The notes beneath the pieces are model-generated. The model saw only the letters and a list, made by a program, of their open reading frames with translations. It ran no database searches and was not told where the DNA came from. Of a stretch of 64,000 nt of DNA, positions 17,106 through 26,137 are shown in pieces. The position numbers were made by a program, and so were the translations under genes. How positions within the stretch are numbered: the stretch's first letter is position 1; each line of letters starts with the position of its first letter. The DNA is from Seohaeicola sp024304985 (GTDB lineage Bacteria; Pseudomonadota; Alphaproteobacteria; Rhodobacterales; Rhodobacteraceae), in assembly GCF_028802875.1 (NCBI RefSeq), contig NZ_JARAMP010000013.1, positions 78,380-142,379 on the forward strand, given 5' to 3'.

Positions 17106-18074
17106 TTACATGTTCCCCAGATTCTGGATCCCCACCACCGAAGGTCCGACCAGAATGATCAGCAGCGGCGGCACGGTCAGCATCATAGTGACAAGTGTCA
17201 TCTTGGTAGGCAACTTGTTTGCCTTTTCTTCGGCACGCATCACGCGTTTGTCACGCATCTCCTCGGCATAGACCCGCAACGCATCCGCGATCGAGGTGCC
17301 GAATGTCGCGGATTGCACCAGCACCGTCACGAAACTGGAAATATCGGCCACTCCGCAGCGTTCGCCCATGTCGGCCAGAACCGTGGGCTTGTCCTTGCCG
17401 GCCTTGATCTCATAGCTGACGATCTCGAACTCGTCCGACAGTGAAGGATAGGAGGCGCGCAGCTCGCGGGCGACGCGGATGATCGACTGGTCCAGTGACT
17501 GTCCCGCCTCGACGCAGACCAGCATCATATCAAGAGCGTCCGGAAAGCCCGAGGTGATCTCTTCCTGACGCTGTTGCTGGCGTTTGGTGACCCAGTATTT
17601 CGGCAGCATATAGCCCACGACGCCCGGCCCGAGGATATACAGCATCGTGTCCTGCGTGGTGGTGTCTGGCAGGCCCGCCATCTTGAGAAGATAGTAGATC
17701 ACACCGCCGATCAGGAACAGGATTCCGAGAGCAAATTGCGCAAAATGGAACGCACGCACAGCTTCCTTGCTTCGATAGCCTGCTTGCATCAATTTTTTGC
17801 GAACGGCAGAGTATTCTTCCTCGTTCTGTGGCTCCAGGAAGGTCGAATATTTTTGCAGCTTGTCATTGCCTTTGGCGGTACGCAGCGTCTTGCCGGGGGT
17901 GCCGGCATTGCGGCCCGAGGCGGCGGTCTCGCGCAGCTTTTCCAGCGGGTCCTTGCGCTGGTTCAGCATCATCGGGATCGTGGCCAGGATCAGCAGAAGG
18001 CCAAGCCCGCCCAGCAGGATGAACGGCCCCATCGGGCCGAAATGCTGTTCCATCAGGTCGTTGATGAACTCCAT
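17106..18074 (-). CDS. tadC: Tad platform protein TadC
   Basis: 322 residues, a type II secretion F-domain protein of the inner membrane. Helices at about residues 17-37, 130-160 and the C-terminus; the F domain is seen in GFPDALDMMLVCVEAGQSLD and MGERCGVADISSFVTVLVQS, ending with hydrophobic LTVPPLLIILVGPSVVGIQN. It forms, with TadB, the platform on which Flp pilins are assembled by the TadA motor. GGAGACACC lies before the start; 12 nt separate it from tadB. Confidence 0.92.
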   Translation of the reverse strand: MEFINDLMEQHFGPMGPFILLGGLGLLLILATIPMMLNQRKDPLEKLRETAASGRNAGTPGKTLRTAKGNDKLQKYSTFLEPQNEEEYSAVRKKLMQAGYRSKEAVRAFHFAQFALGILFLIGGVIYYLLKMAGLPDTTTQDTMLYILGPGVVGYMLPKYWVTKRQQQRQEEITSGFPDALDMMLVCVEAGQSLDQSIIRVARELRASYPSLSDEFEIVSYEIKAGKDKPTVLADMGERCGVADISSFVTVLVQSATFGTSIADALRVYAEEMRDKRVMRAEEKANKLPTKMTLVTMMLTVPPLLIILVGPSVVGIQNLGNM

Positions 18075-18086
18075 CGTGGTGTCTCC

Positions 18087-19055
18087 TCAGACCTTGATGT
18101 TGACCAGCATGCGCATGACGATCAGGTTCGCTGCCAGAAACAGACCCACGGCAATACAGGCGGGGATGAACCACGGATGGTCCAGCACGTCGTCGTAATA
18201 GTTCGGGTCCATCACATTGATCGCGATCAGCGCGAATACCGGAAACCCCGACAGGAACTTGCCTGACCATTGCGCTTCGGCCGTGATGGCCTTGACGCGG
18301 CGGAACAGGCGGAAACGGGCGCGGATCACGCGGGACAGGCCCGCCAGGATCTCGGCAAGGTTGCCGCCAGACTGCTGCTGGATGGTCACGGCAACGGCCA
18401 GAAAGCGCAAATCCTGCATGTCCAGACGTTCGGCCATGTCCTTGAGCGCCTCGCCGATATCGCGCCCATAGGCGGATTCATCCGCAATGATGCCGAACTC
18501 GGTCGCCAACGGGTCGGCGACTTCCTTGGCGACGATCTGGATCGCCGATGAGAAGGGATGACCCACGCGCAGCGACCGCACCATGAGTTCGACCGCGTCG
18601 GGCAATTGTTCCTCGATCATCGCGATCCGCTTGTTGGCCTTGGAGTTGACCCAGAAATAGACCCCGCCCACGCCCATGCCGACAGACAGAACCGCGCGGA
18701 TCGGTGGTTCAGCCTCGGTGCCGATTGTCAGGCCGAGAAAGGCCATGACGCTGACGCCGACCATGATCATGATCAACTGTGCGGGGGTAAAGGCGATGGC
18801 CGCTTTCTGCGCCCGGTCAGCCAGCATCGAATAGAGCGGGATCGAGCGAGAGTTCATGTGCTGGCGCATTTCCTTGCGCAGCGTTTCCATCACCTCTTCC
18901 CGGCGCGTCCCTTTTTCCAGCATCTCCAGACGCCGGTTCACGCGGTTGTTGAGGCTGATCGACTTGCCGAAAACGGTCAGATACAGCCCTTCGACCAGCA
19001 CGAGAACGCCGAAGAAGATCAGCCCGTAGATAAGTGGTTCGATGCTGATGGCCAT
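18087..19055 (-). CDS. tadB: Tad platform protein TadB
   Basis: 322 residues, second F-domain platform protein. N-terminal helix LIYGLIFFGVLVLVEGLYL, two central helices, the F-domain core DAVELMVRSLRVGHPFSSAI and LRFLAVAVTIQQQSGGNLAEIL, and a C-terminal helix pair (SGFPVFALIAINVMD, IAVGLFLAANLIV). The QQQSGGNLAEIL block is diagnostic for TadB. Adjacent to tadA with 5 nt spacing. Confidence 0.92.
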   Translation of the reverse strand: MAISIEPLIYGLIFFGVLVLVEGLYLTVFGKSISLNNRVNRRLEMLEKGTRREEVMETLRKEMRQHMNSRSIPLYSMLADRAQKAAIAFTPAQLIMIMVGVSVMAFLGLTIGTEAEPPIRAVLSVGMGVGGVYFWVNSKANKRIAMIEEQLPDAVELMVRSLRVGHPFSSAIQIVAKEVADPLATEFGIIADESAYGRDIGEALKDMAERLDMQDLRFLAVAVTIQQQSGGNLAEILAGLSRVIRARFRLFRRVKAITAEAQWSGKFLSGFPVFALIAINVMDPNYYDDVLDHPWFIPACIAVGLFLAANLIVMRMLVNIKV

Positions 19056-19060
19056 GGGCT

Positions 19061-20512
19061 TTACTCCGCTGCGATGGGTTCGAAGATTGACGCTGGCAGG
19101 TCATAGCCCCACAGGCGGAAGCGTTCCGAGAAGTGGCTGCGCACGCCGGTCGCGGTGAAATGGCCGATGATCTTGTTGTCGGGGGTCAGGCCGACGCGCT
19201 GGAACTTGAAGACCTCCTGCATCGAGATCACCTCGCCCTCCATCCCCGTGATTTCGGTGATCGACGTCATGCGGCGGCTGCCATCCTGCAAACGGTTGGC
19301 CTGCACGATCAGGTTGACGGCGCTTGCGATCTGGCTGCGCACGGCCTTGATGGGCATTTCGATGCCCGCCATGGCGATCATGTTCTCAAGACGGCTGACC
19401 CCGTCGCGGGCCGAGTTGGCGTGGATCGTGGTCATCGACCCGTCATGGCCGGTGTTCATGGCCTGCAACATGTCGATCACTTCTTCGCCGCGTGTTTCGC
19501 CGACGATGATCCGGTCAGGCCGCATCCGCAGGGCGTTGCGCAAGCAATCGCGCTGGGTCACGGCGCCCTTGCCCTCGACGTTGGGGGGGCGGCTTTCCAT
19601 CCGGCCGACATGGATCTGCTGAAGCTGAAGTTCCGCCGTGTCCTCGATGGTCAGGATGCGTTCCGAGTTGTCGATGAAGGACGACAGTGCGTTCAATGTG
19701 GTGGTCTTACCCGAACCCGTTCCTCCCGAGACGATGATGTTCAGGCGCGTGGCCACGGCCGCCTGAAGATAGGCGGCCATCTCTTCGGAAAAGGCACCGA
19801 AACGCACCAGATCGTCGATCCCCAGCTTTTCCTTCTTGAACTTACGGATCGAGACAAGGCTTCCGTCAACCGCGACGGGTGGCACCATCGCGTTGAAACG
19901 CGAACCATCCGCGAGGCGGGCGTCGACATAGGGGTTGGATTCGTCCACGCGCCGGCCCACGGCCGACACGATCTTGTCGATGATCCGCAACAGGTGCTTC
20001 TCATCCTTGAAAGTGATGTCGGTCAGTTCCAGTTTGCCGCCGCGTTCCACAAAGATCCGCTGCGGGCCGTTCACCAGAATATCGTTGACGCTGTCATCCT
20101 TGAGCAATGTCTCAAGCGGGCCAAGACCCTTGACCTCGTCATACAGTTCCTGCGTCAGTTGCGTGCGATCCTCGCGGTTCAGCACGATACCCTTTTCCTC
20201 AAGCACTTCTGAAGCGATCGAGGTGATCTCGGCGCGCAGGTCACTTTCAGTGGCGGTGTCCAGCGCGCTGAGGTTCAGGTTGTCCAGCAACGACCGGTGC
20301 AGCTCCAGCTTGATCTCGCCCAGACGCTCGCGGCGTTTGCGGTCCCGGTCCATCGCGACGGTCTGCGCCGGAGCAATGGCCTGGGCCCGGCGCATCGATG
20401 GGTTGACGGCCTCGACCGGACGCGTGGCGGGTTGCACCAACGGTTTGACCGCCGGATTTGCTGTCTTGGACGGTTGTTCCGTGCCGCCGGGCTTCTTGTA
20501 ACGCGAAAACAT
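19061..20512 (-). CDS. tadA: Tad pilus ATPase TadA/CpaF
   Basis: 483 residues, the cytoplasmic secretion ATPase that drives Flp pilus polymerisation and retraction. Walker A is VSGGTGSGKTTTLNALS (about residue 270), Walker B region RIIVGETRGEEVIDMLQAM with the His box (GHDGSMTTIHANSARD) following. The N-terminal 100 residues are a low-complexity, Pro-rich lead and helical bundle, then the CpaF N-domain (ILVNGPQRIFVERGGKLE). Full length for the family. Part of the uninterrupted tadZ-tadA-tadB-tadC string. Confidence 0.95.
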   Translation of the reverse strand: MFSRYKKPGGTEQPSKTANPAVKPLVQPATRPVEAVNPSMRRAQAIAPAQTVAMDRDRKRRERLGEIKLELHRSLLDNLNLSALDTATESDLRAEITSIASEVLEEKGIVLNREDRTQLTQELYDEVKGLGPLETLLKDDSVNDILVNGPQRIFVERGGKLELTDITFKDEKHLLRIIDKIVSAVGRRVDESNPYVDARLADGSRFNAMVPPVAVDGSLVSIRKFKKEKLGIDDLVRFGAFSEEMAAYLQAAVATRLNIIVSGGTGSGKTTTLNALSSFIDNSERILTIEDTAELQLQQIHVGRMESRPPNVEGKGAVTQRDCLRNALRMRPDRIIVGETRGEEVIDMLQAMNTGHDGSMTTIHANSARDGVSRLENMIAMAGIEMPIKAVRSQIASAVNLIVQANRLQDGSRRMTSITEITGMEGEVISMQEVFKFQRVGLTPDNKIIGHFTATGVRSHFSERFRLWGYDLPASIFEPIAAE

Positions 20513-20534
20513 TCAGGGTCCCCCAATATGCGGT

Positions 20535-21794
20535 TCAGGCCGCTTCCACGTCGCTCTGACCAAGCTGATGCAGCGAAAGCGCCAGTTTCGCGATTTCCTT
20601 GCGCAACGGGTTCTTGGCCGCGCTCAGCGCCAGCGGCAGCCCGTGATCGGCCCCCTGCGTGACGGCCTTGCCACCATCGGGCAGCAGCAGGTCGATCGAG
20701 ATTCCAAGGCTTTCCGCCATCCGCTTGACCCGACTCTTGCCGCTCAGATCCGTGAAGCCGGGCGAGCGATTCAGCGCGAAACGCAGTTTCTGGAATGGCA
20801 GATCCTCGGCCTGCAAGGCCCGTTTCAGGCGCAGCGCGTTCTGGGCAGACCGCATGTCCAGTTCCAGCAGCGCGAAATAGATATGTGCGCCGTTCAGAAC
20901 CGCTTCGGTCCATTGCACCAGCGTGCGCGGCATGTCGATCACCACGTAATCGAAATGCTGGCGTGCCATGGCGATGATCCGGTTGATGTCCTCGGACGTC
21001 ACAAGATCCAGCGGCAACATGTCCGCAGGTGATGTGAGGACATTCAGCTTCTCCTCGAACGGGATCAGCGCCGCGGTAAAGCTGTCGCCATCCATGGATT
21101 CGGTATCCGACAGAAGTTCGAACACGGCTTCGCGGCGGGGCAGGTCCAGAAAGGTCGAGATGGAACCGTATTGCAGGTCCAGATCAAGGATGCAGACGCG
21201 CGGGTCGGGCTTGCCCTTCTTGGCGACGTTGCACAGTTCCCAAGCCAGATTCACGGCGAATGTCGTGGCACCCACGCCGCCGGCCAGACCTTGCACAGCC
21301 ATGACCACACCTTCGCGATCATGCGCCGATTTGCGCGTTGTCGGCCCCGCCTCCGTCGCCGGGGCGGACATGACGGGTGCGGGTTCGGGCTGCCTGATGC
21401 GCTGGATCGCGGCCTCAAGCTCGTTTTCCGGCAAGGGGTAGGGGACAAATTCATCGGCACCCTGCCGCAGCAACTGGTGCAGGGACGCAGGGCTGACATC
21501 CTCGGCGATCAGGATGACGCGAATGTTGCGGCTGCGGGCCTGATGAATGATTTCGCCCAGAAGGACAAGGTTGTCCTCATCCTCCTGATCCATTGCGATG
21601 GCCACGAATTCTAGCGCGTCGGCGTCCGGTTGCGCAAAGAAGGCCAGCGCCTCGCCAAAGCCCAGATCACCCCAGGTCTCACCCAGAACCGCTTCCATGT
21701 CCTCGATCAGCAGATCGAAATTCTGAACGTCGCGACTGATCGTGCAAGCCACGATCGGCGCAGGTTCCGGAGAGTGATGCACACTGCTACTCAT
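20535..21794 (-). CDS. tadZ: Pilus assembly/localisation ATPase TadZ/CpaE
   Basis: 419 residues. The N-terminal part is an atypical receiver-like domain (IRVILIAEDVSPASLHQLL), followed by a linker and a ParA/MinD-like ATPase with a deviant Walker A (QGLAGGVGATTFAVNLA, about residues 168-184, lacking the usual first Lys) and Walker B-like CILDLDLQYGSIS. TadZ/CpaE places the pilus machine at a cell pole. GAGGCAAG precedes its ATG. It begins after a 382-nt gap behind the OmpA gene, so it may head a second transcript. Confidence 0.92.
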   Translation of the reverse strand: MSSSVHHSPEPAPIVACTISRDVQNFDLLIEDMEAVLGETWGDLGFGEALAFFAQPDADALEFVAIAMDQEDEDNLVLLGEIIHQARSRNIRVILIAEDVSPASLHQLLRQGADEFVPYPLPENELEAAIQRIRQPEPAPVMSAPATEAGPTTRKSAHDREGVVMAVQGLAGGVGATTFAVNLAWELCNVAKKGKPDPRVCILDLDLQYGSISTFLDLPRREAVFELLSDTESMDGDSFTAALIPFEEKLNVLTSPADMLPLDLVTSEDINRIIAMARQHFDYVVIDMPRTLVQWTEAVLNGAHIYFALLELDMRSAQNALRLKRALQAEDLPFQKLRFALNRSPGFTDLSGKSRVKRMAESLGISIDLLLPDGGKAVTQGADHGLPLALSAAKNPLRKEIAKLALSLHQLGQSDVEAA

Positions 21795-22176
21795 CTTGCC
21801 TCATGTCCTTTGACCTCGGGGGCCGTCGTCTGGCAAGGCAGGCACACTCTGAACCTCTGATGGGTCCATTCCTGTTCCGGCGTCCGACCACCCGTGCCCG
21901 GCATGTGCCGGACAAAGCTATCCCATTGAGGTGAAGGTCGCGGAAAATATGGGCAACATTAGGGCCAAAAGATCGTAATTGTACGGTTTCATCGGACGAT
22001 CAAAGCGGCCTGAAAGGCGGCGGGGCAGGGGCGTCCAACACCTGCCTATGGCCCGAAAGGGCCATGCCGCTGACGCAAGGGCGCAGCCCTGAATGGTGCA
22101 GAAAACCGCTGTAAAGCAGGCCCTTCGCCCGACGCCATCCCTGACAGACCGGCGATCGGGCCCGAAACTCTGCGCT
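21795..22176. other. Gap inside the tad locus with a GC-rich hairpin
   Basis: No credible gene in these 382 nt. It contains a perfect 7-bp inverted repeat ATGGCCC-GAAA-GGGCCAT at 22048-22065 without a U-run, and an AT-richer stretch near 21940-22000 that could hold the minus-strand tadZ promoter. The gap divides flp-cpaB-cpaC-ompA from tadZABCD and so may be where the two halves of the locus are separately controlled. Confidence 0.5.
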
Positions 22177-22842
22177 TTACTCTGCGGCAGACGGCCCTGT
22201 CGAGAAGCCGGTCAACGTGCTGGCCGGCATCGCGCTGTTGACATATTCGCGATAAATGATCTGGGCGTATTTTCCGTCCAGTTCGCCCGCGCGCTTCTCC
22301 ACCACTCCGGAAACTTCGGTCACCGTCCGGCGGTTGCGGCGCTCGCGGCCCTCGGTCACGATCAACGGCTGACGTTCGCCAAAGGACACAAGTGCCTCCA
22401 ACCGGGATCGGCTGATGCCCTGCGCCGCCAGGAACGCGACCACCGCCTGCGCGCGGCGCAGCCCAAGGTTCTTGTTATAGGCATCCGAGCCCACCAGATC
22501 GGTATGCCCATAGACGCGGAAGCGCACTTCCGGGAACTGGCGGATCCAGTTGGCCTGCTCGCGCAGCGTATCTTGCGCCCCGGCGTCCAGAACGGCCGAG
22601 TTGAACGCAAAGTTCACGACTGGAGAGACTTCCTGCGAGAAGCGGCGCGACATGTCGATCAGGAAGCCCTGACGGTTCGTCATCGCCATCGTGTTGTTCA
22701 TCGTCGCGTTGCCGAACGAGCCGCTGTCTATGGTGCCGCCTGCTTCGCTGTTGAAGTTGCGGTAGATCGGATCAACGCTGGAACAGGCACTTGCTGCCAA
22801 CACGCTGATGAGTGCGAGGGTCTTGTACATGTTCCGTTGCAT
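22177..22842 (-). CDS. OmpA-family lipoprotein of the tad locus
   Basis: 221 residues. The N-terminus ends in a lipobox-like LAASACSS, so an outer-membrane lipoprotein is likely. The C-terminal half is an OmpA peptidoglycan-binding domain: VNFAFNSAVLDAGAQDTLRE, RFRVYGHTDLVGSDAYNKNLGLRRAQAV with the diaminopimelate-binding Asp and Arg. It takes the place where CpaD/RcpB is found in other tad loci and probably anchors the secretin to the cell wall. Start could also be Met5 (22830). Confidence 0.85.
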   Translation of the reverse strand: MQRNMYKTLALISVLAASACSSVDPIYRNFNSEAGGTIDSGSFGNATMNNTMAMTNRQGFLIDMSRRFSQEVSPVVNFAFNSAVLDAGAQDTLREQANWIRQFPEVRFRVYGHTDLVGSDAYNKNLGLRRAQAVVAFLAAQGISRSRLEALVSFGERQPLIVTEGRERRNRRTVTEVSGVVEKRAGELDGKYAQIIYREYVNSAMPASTLTGFSTGPSAAE

Positions 22843-22846
22843 CCGA

Positions 22847-24280
22847 TCAGTCCATCACATAGCCATAAGAGCCGTTGAAATCCTGTTTGGCAACCTCTCC
22901 TGCAGCACCACGCAGGGCGGGCTGCCCCTCGCGCGCCACACGGCCGAACAGGAACAGGTCACGCTCGGTCGGAGGGCGGATCCGGTCGGTCGGCAGGGCT
23001 AGGGCCTCGCCGCGCGTGGGGGTGACCAGATGGGCCGTCACAATGATGACCAGTTCGGACTGCGCACGGCGGAAATCGGCGCTGCGGAACAGGGCCCCCA
23101 GAACCGGGATGTCACCCAGCCATGGCACCTGTCCGGCGGTGTCGCGGAAGTCGTCCTGCAACAAACCGGCGACGGCAAAACTTTCGCCATCGCGCAGTTC
23201 GACCGTGGTCGATGTTTCGCGGCGCTGGAATGCGTCGATGCGGAAGGCGTTCAGCTCGATACCGTTTGACGGGTCAAGCGACGAGACAGCGGCCATCATC
23301 TCGAGGTTGATCAGGTCGCCGTCGACCACGCGCGGCACGAAGTTCAACTCGATCCCGAAGGGTTTGAACTCGACGGTGATGGTGCCACCCTCTTGCGAGA
23401 TCGGCACAGGATATTCGCCGCCCGCCAGGAACTTCGCTTCCTGACCGGACAAGGCGACCAGGTTGGGTTCCGCCAGCGTCCTCACGACGCCCTTGGTTTC
23501 CAGGGCTTCCAGAAGAATTCCCACCTCGACCGCACCGGCGCCAAAGCCCAGCAGCATCGCGCCGTTGTTGGTGTTGACCGGAGGAATGCCGCCACCCAAT
23601 GCGTTCGTTTGAGCACCCAGGTTGTTGAGCGTGTTGCTGCCGCCCGACAGGCCCAGATCGTTGCTGAAGGCGCTCCCGTTCAGCGCCAGCGATGCGCTCA
23701 GCGATTTCGAGACGCTGCGCTGCATTTCCGCGAAACGGACCTTGAGCATCACCTGCTGCACGCCGCCCACCGTCATCAGGTTCGAGACGCGCTCGGGCGC
23801 ATAGCGTTCAGCAAGATCCAGCGCCCGCTGCAGTTTTTGCGCGCTGGACACCGTGCCTGACAGGACGATGCCGTCATTGGCCGTGCGCACTTCGATCTTT
23901 TCGCCAGGCAGGATCTGTCCCAGACGTTCCTTGAATTCACTTACATCCGCGGCCACACGCACGTCGATATTGGTGATCAACTGTCCGCTGGCATCCAGAA
24001 GCGTCAGGGTCGTGGTGCCGGGCGATTTGCCCAGCACATAGATGGTGCGCTCTGAAAGCGAGGAAATATCCGCAATTGCAGGGTTTGCGATCGAGAGTTC
24101 GGCGAAGGGAACCTCGCTTTCCACCACGACGGCGCGGTTCATGGGCACGGCAAGACTGGCCGAGCGGCCTTCCTGAAGGACGCGCACTGTTTCCGCCTGC
24201 ACCTTGGGCGCGACCGCAATCTGGCCGAACCCCAGGACCAACCCCACCAGGGCGGCCCCGATAAATCTGTCCGTTTTCAT
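22847..24280 (-). CDS. rcpA: Tad secretin CpaC/RcpA
   Basis: 477 residues, outer-membrane channel for the Flp pilus. Start MKTDRFIGAALVG has GGCAGG upstream; a signal peptide ends near PKVQAE. The N-terminal pilus-and-flagellum-like and BON-like domains (MNRAVVVESEVPFAELSIANPAIADI; GIVLSGTVSSAQKLQRAL) precede the secretin domain (EAKFLAGGEYPVPISQEGGT; ELNFVPRVVDGDLINLEM; VPWLGDIPVLGALFRS). The final VPWLGDIPxLGxLFRS block is the secretin hallmark. Only 4 nt before the OmpA gene. Confidence 0.94.
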   Translation of the reverse strand: MKTDRFIGAALVGLVLGFGQIAVAPKVQAETVRVLQEGRSASLAVPMNRAVVVESEVPFAELSIANPAIADISSLSERTIYVLGKSPGTTTLTLLDASGQLITNIDVRVAADVSEFKERLGQILPGEKIEVRTANDGIVLSGTVSSAQKLQRALDLAERYAPERVSNLMTVGGVQQVMLKVRFAEMQRSVSKSLSASLALNGSAFSNDLGLSGGSNTLNNLGAQTNALGGGIPPVNTNNGAMLLGFGAGAVEVGILLEALETKGVVRTLAEPNLVALSGQEAKFLAGGEYPVPISQEGGTITVEFKPFGIELNFVPRVVDGDLINLEMMAAVSSLDPSNGIELNAFRIDAFQRRETSTTVELRDGESFAVAGLLQDDFRDTAGQVPWLGDIPVLGALFRSADFRRAQSELVIIVTAHLVTPTRGEALALPTDRIRPPTERDLFLFGRVAREGQPALRGAAGEVAKQDFNGSYGYVMD

Positions 24281-24456
24281 GTGACCTGCCTTTCCGATCA
24301 CGCCTCAAATCGCGGGTCTTTGGTGCCCACCTTTCGCAGCAGAATGGTTGATTTCCATATTTATTGCAAGAATCAATAGGTTCAGCCGTCTGGCTTATGT
24401 GGATAAACAGCAACAGACGCGAAAAAACATGGTCTAGAGCGGGGCAGGCCCATGCG

Positions 24457-24491
24457 AAAGGGGCGGGCCCTGTCCGGAACCCGCCCCCTTT
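24457..24491 (-). terminator. Hairpin after cpaB
   Basis: An inverted repeat (AAAGGGGGCGGG on the minus strand pairing with CCCGCCCCTTT, one bulge) lies about 55 nt past the cpaB stop. It is followed by a short C/T-rich tail rather than a long U-run. It could end or damp transcription between cpaB and cpaC; cpaC's own promoter would then lie in 24281-24456. Confidence 0.5.
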
Positions 24492-24545
24492 AGCTGTGTT
24501 GCCTTATATAAGAGCCGCATGTGCGGTGGATCGGCCCGGCCTTTG

Positions 24546-25415
24546 TCAGTTCGTGCAGGGGATCTGCAGTTCGACCACTTCCGCGCCGCGACGGACCCGT
24601 GTGGTGCAAACCTGCTCCTGCTCGACTACGACGGCCTCTGCGATCGGTGCGCTCACAAGTCCAAGCAGGCGGCGCTGATCCACCTCGATGGCCTCGGCGA
24701 TGGTGTCGTCGTTTGCGCCCACAAGCGACAGCGACAGACGGCCCGTGGACTGTGCCTGCGCCAGACCGGCCACCTGATCGGGACGGGCGGCGACAGTCAC
24801 CGTGCGGGCGATCGCGGCTTCCGCGCTTTCGCCATTGGCGCTCTGGTCCACGGCGATCAGGCGGACATTCGCCTCGATCAGCTTTGTGATCTCGCCACGG
24901 CTGCCGCCGCCGATGTCCTGATCCACCGAGCCTGTCCAGTAGATGTCGACCCGGTCACCCGGACGCAGAAAGCCGGACACACCCGAGGCCACGTCGACCT
25001 TGATCGCAAAGGCACGCATGCCGCGCTCGATCCGCGAATTCAGCCCCGCATCCTCGCCGGGCAGGCTGATCTTGCTGGCCATGATTGCCTCGTCCTTTTC
25101 GATGGTGCGCAGGACATAGCGGGTCGGGTTGCTGGCATTCTCGGGGAAGATTTCGGACAGCGCCAGGAAGCTGCCTTCAGGGATCGCGTCCGACGGCCAC
25201 TTGACCGCACGCAGATCCTCGGGCGCCAGCGGATCGCCATAGTTCAGGGTCTTTTGCGCGACAAGAACCTCGACCGTGGGAATGATCTGGCTCTGCATGC
25301 TCTGGGCCTGGGCCAGCTGCATCTGGTAGGCGTCAAACTGTTTTTTTGCCATCATCACGGCAAAACCAGCCAGTCCGAGACCGGCGATCAGCACAAGGCC
25401 AAAAACTGCACGCAT
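24546..25415 (-). CDS. rcpC: Flp pilus assembly protein CpaB/RcpC
   Basis: 289 residues, bitopic inner-membrane/periplasmic protein. N-terminal helix VFGLVLIAGLGLAGFAVMMA, then the SAF/AFP-like domain (LVAQKTLNYGDPLAPEDLRAVKWP; IMASKISLPGEDAGL; FLRPGDRVDIYWTG). A C-terminal pair of cysteines (QVCTTRVRRG, IPCTN) may form a disulphide. RcpC-type proteins are needed for pilus biogenesis, probably at the secretin. GGAAAGGTTAC ahead of the ATG. Confidence 0.92.
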   Translation of the reverse strand: MRAVFGLVLIAGLGLAGFAVMMAKKQFDAYQMQLAQAQSMQSQIIPTVEVLVAQKTLNYGDPLAPEDLRAVKWPSDAIPEGSFLALSEIFPENASNPTRYVLRTIEKDEAIMASKISLPGEDAGLNSRIERGMRAFAIKVDVASGVSGFLRPGDRVDIYWTGSVDQDIGGGSRGEITKLIEANVRLIAVDQSANGESAEAAIARTVTVAARPDQVAGLAQAQSTGRLSLSLVGANDDTIAEAIEVDQRRLLGLVSAPIAEAVVVEQEQVCTTRVRRGAEVVELQIPCTN

Positions 25416-25633
25416 CGTGTAACCTTTCCTGTATCCTGTTCACGGGCATCCTGGATGCCGGAAAATGATCTGCGTCTGCCCGTCAGAGTAGTTCTGGAAT
25501 ATGGCCAAATGAGGGAAGCCCTTGGGATTTGGCGTGTCGCGCAGGTTGGCTGCGTCACGTCTTTTAGGGGCGGAGCGACGTCTCGTGCGCCCGTCCATTG
25601 GCCTGATGTCAGGCCAACAATGCAGCAACCACC

Positions 25634-25825
25634 TCAGTCAAGGAATGTGGTCATAAAGCTGCTTGTATTGTCCGCAAGTCCCGTCGCCCCGTCTCGCATC
25701 GCGGTGTAGCCTGCTCCACACAAGCCTACGACCAGTGCAGTCAATACTACCCAGTCAACTGTAACTGCGCCTTCGTTTGCGTGGCCAAATCGCGAGAACC
25801 AGGCGCGGAGTGTCGAAACTATCAT
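25634..25825 (-). CDS. Flp-type pilin or minor pilin (63 aa)
   Basis: Start MIVSTLRAWFSRFGH with a strong GGAGGGAGACG site. The prepilin cleavage region is NEGAVTVDWVVLTA: cutting after Gly leaves A-V-T-V-D, with Asp at +5 instead of Glu. The helix VVLTALVVGLCGAGYTAM is the assembly core; the tail DGATGLADNTSSFMTTFLD is short. It differs from the first pilin by a longer positively charged leader and a Cys, so it could be a minor pilin. Lies behind a hairpin that may limit its expression. Confidence 0.88.
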   Translation of the reverse strand: MIVSTLRAWFSRFGHANEGAVTVDWVVLTALVVGLCGAGYTAMRDGATGLADNTSSFMTTFLD

Positions 25826-25897
25826 TTTCTCGTCTCCCTCCGGCAAGTGAAACAACAGGAAGACCGTGCCGGAGCGGGTCCATAAATATCGTGAAAC

Positions 25898-25929
25898 AAA
25901 AGGCCGCACCCGGCATGGCGGGGGCGGCC
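25898..25929 (-). terminator. Terminator/attenuator after the major Flp pilin
   Basis: On the minus strand GGCCGC and GCGGCC (25924-25929 and 25902-25907) form a stem around a GC-rich loop, followed at once by TTTTGTTT. It begins 23 nt past the first pilin stop. It would let the pilin message accumulate above that of downstream tad genes. Confidence 0.65.
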
Positions 25930-25951
25930 AATGACGCGAGTCGAATTGTAA

Positions 25952-26137
25952 TTACATGTTGCCCGGTGCCTGAGTGCCCATAAAATCGTTGGTACGTGAG
26001 GTCAGATCACTCGCCCCCGACTCGATCGAGGAGTAGGCCGCGATGGCCAGGCCTACGACGGCTGCGGTCAGCACAACCCAGTCAACGGTCACGGCACCGG
26101 ATTCGTCTTTGCTGAAGTTCTTGAAGAATTTAACCAT
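25952..26137 (-). CDS. flp: Major Flp pilin (61 aa)
   Basis: Start MVKFFKNFSKDESG, with GGAGGGACAC before it. The leader ends in Gly and the mature pilin would begin AVTVDWVVLTAAVVGLAIAA, the type IVb pilin helix, with Asp rather than Glu at +5 as is common in Rhodobacterales. The tail is short and Ser/Asp-rich. First gene of the locus and followed by a terminator-like hairpin, as expected for the abundant pilus subunit. Processed by TadV (15084-15623) and polymerised by TadA/B/C. Confidence 0.93.
   Translation of the reverse strand: MVKFFKNFSKDESGAVTVDWVVLTAAVVGLAIAAYSSIESGASDLTSRTNDFMGTQAPGNM

Noticed and set aside
22048..22065. Terminator between the OmpA gene and tadZ
   Set aside because: Strong 7-bp hairpin but without a U-run on either side; left as an unassigned hairpin.
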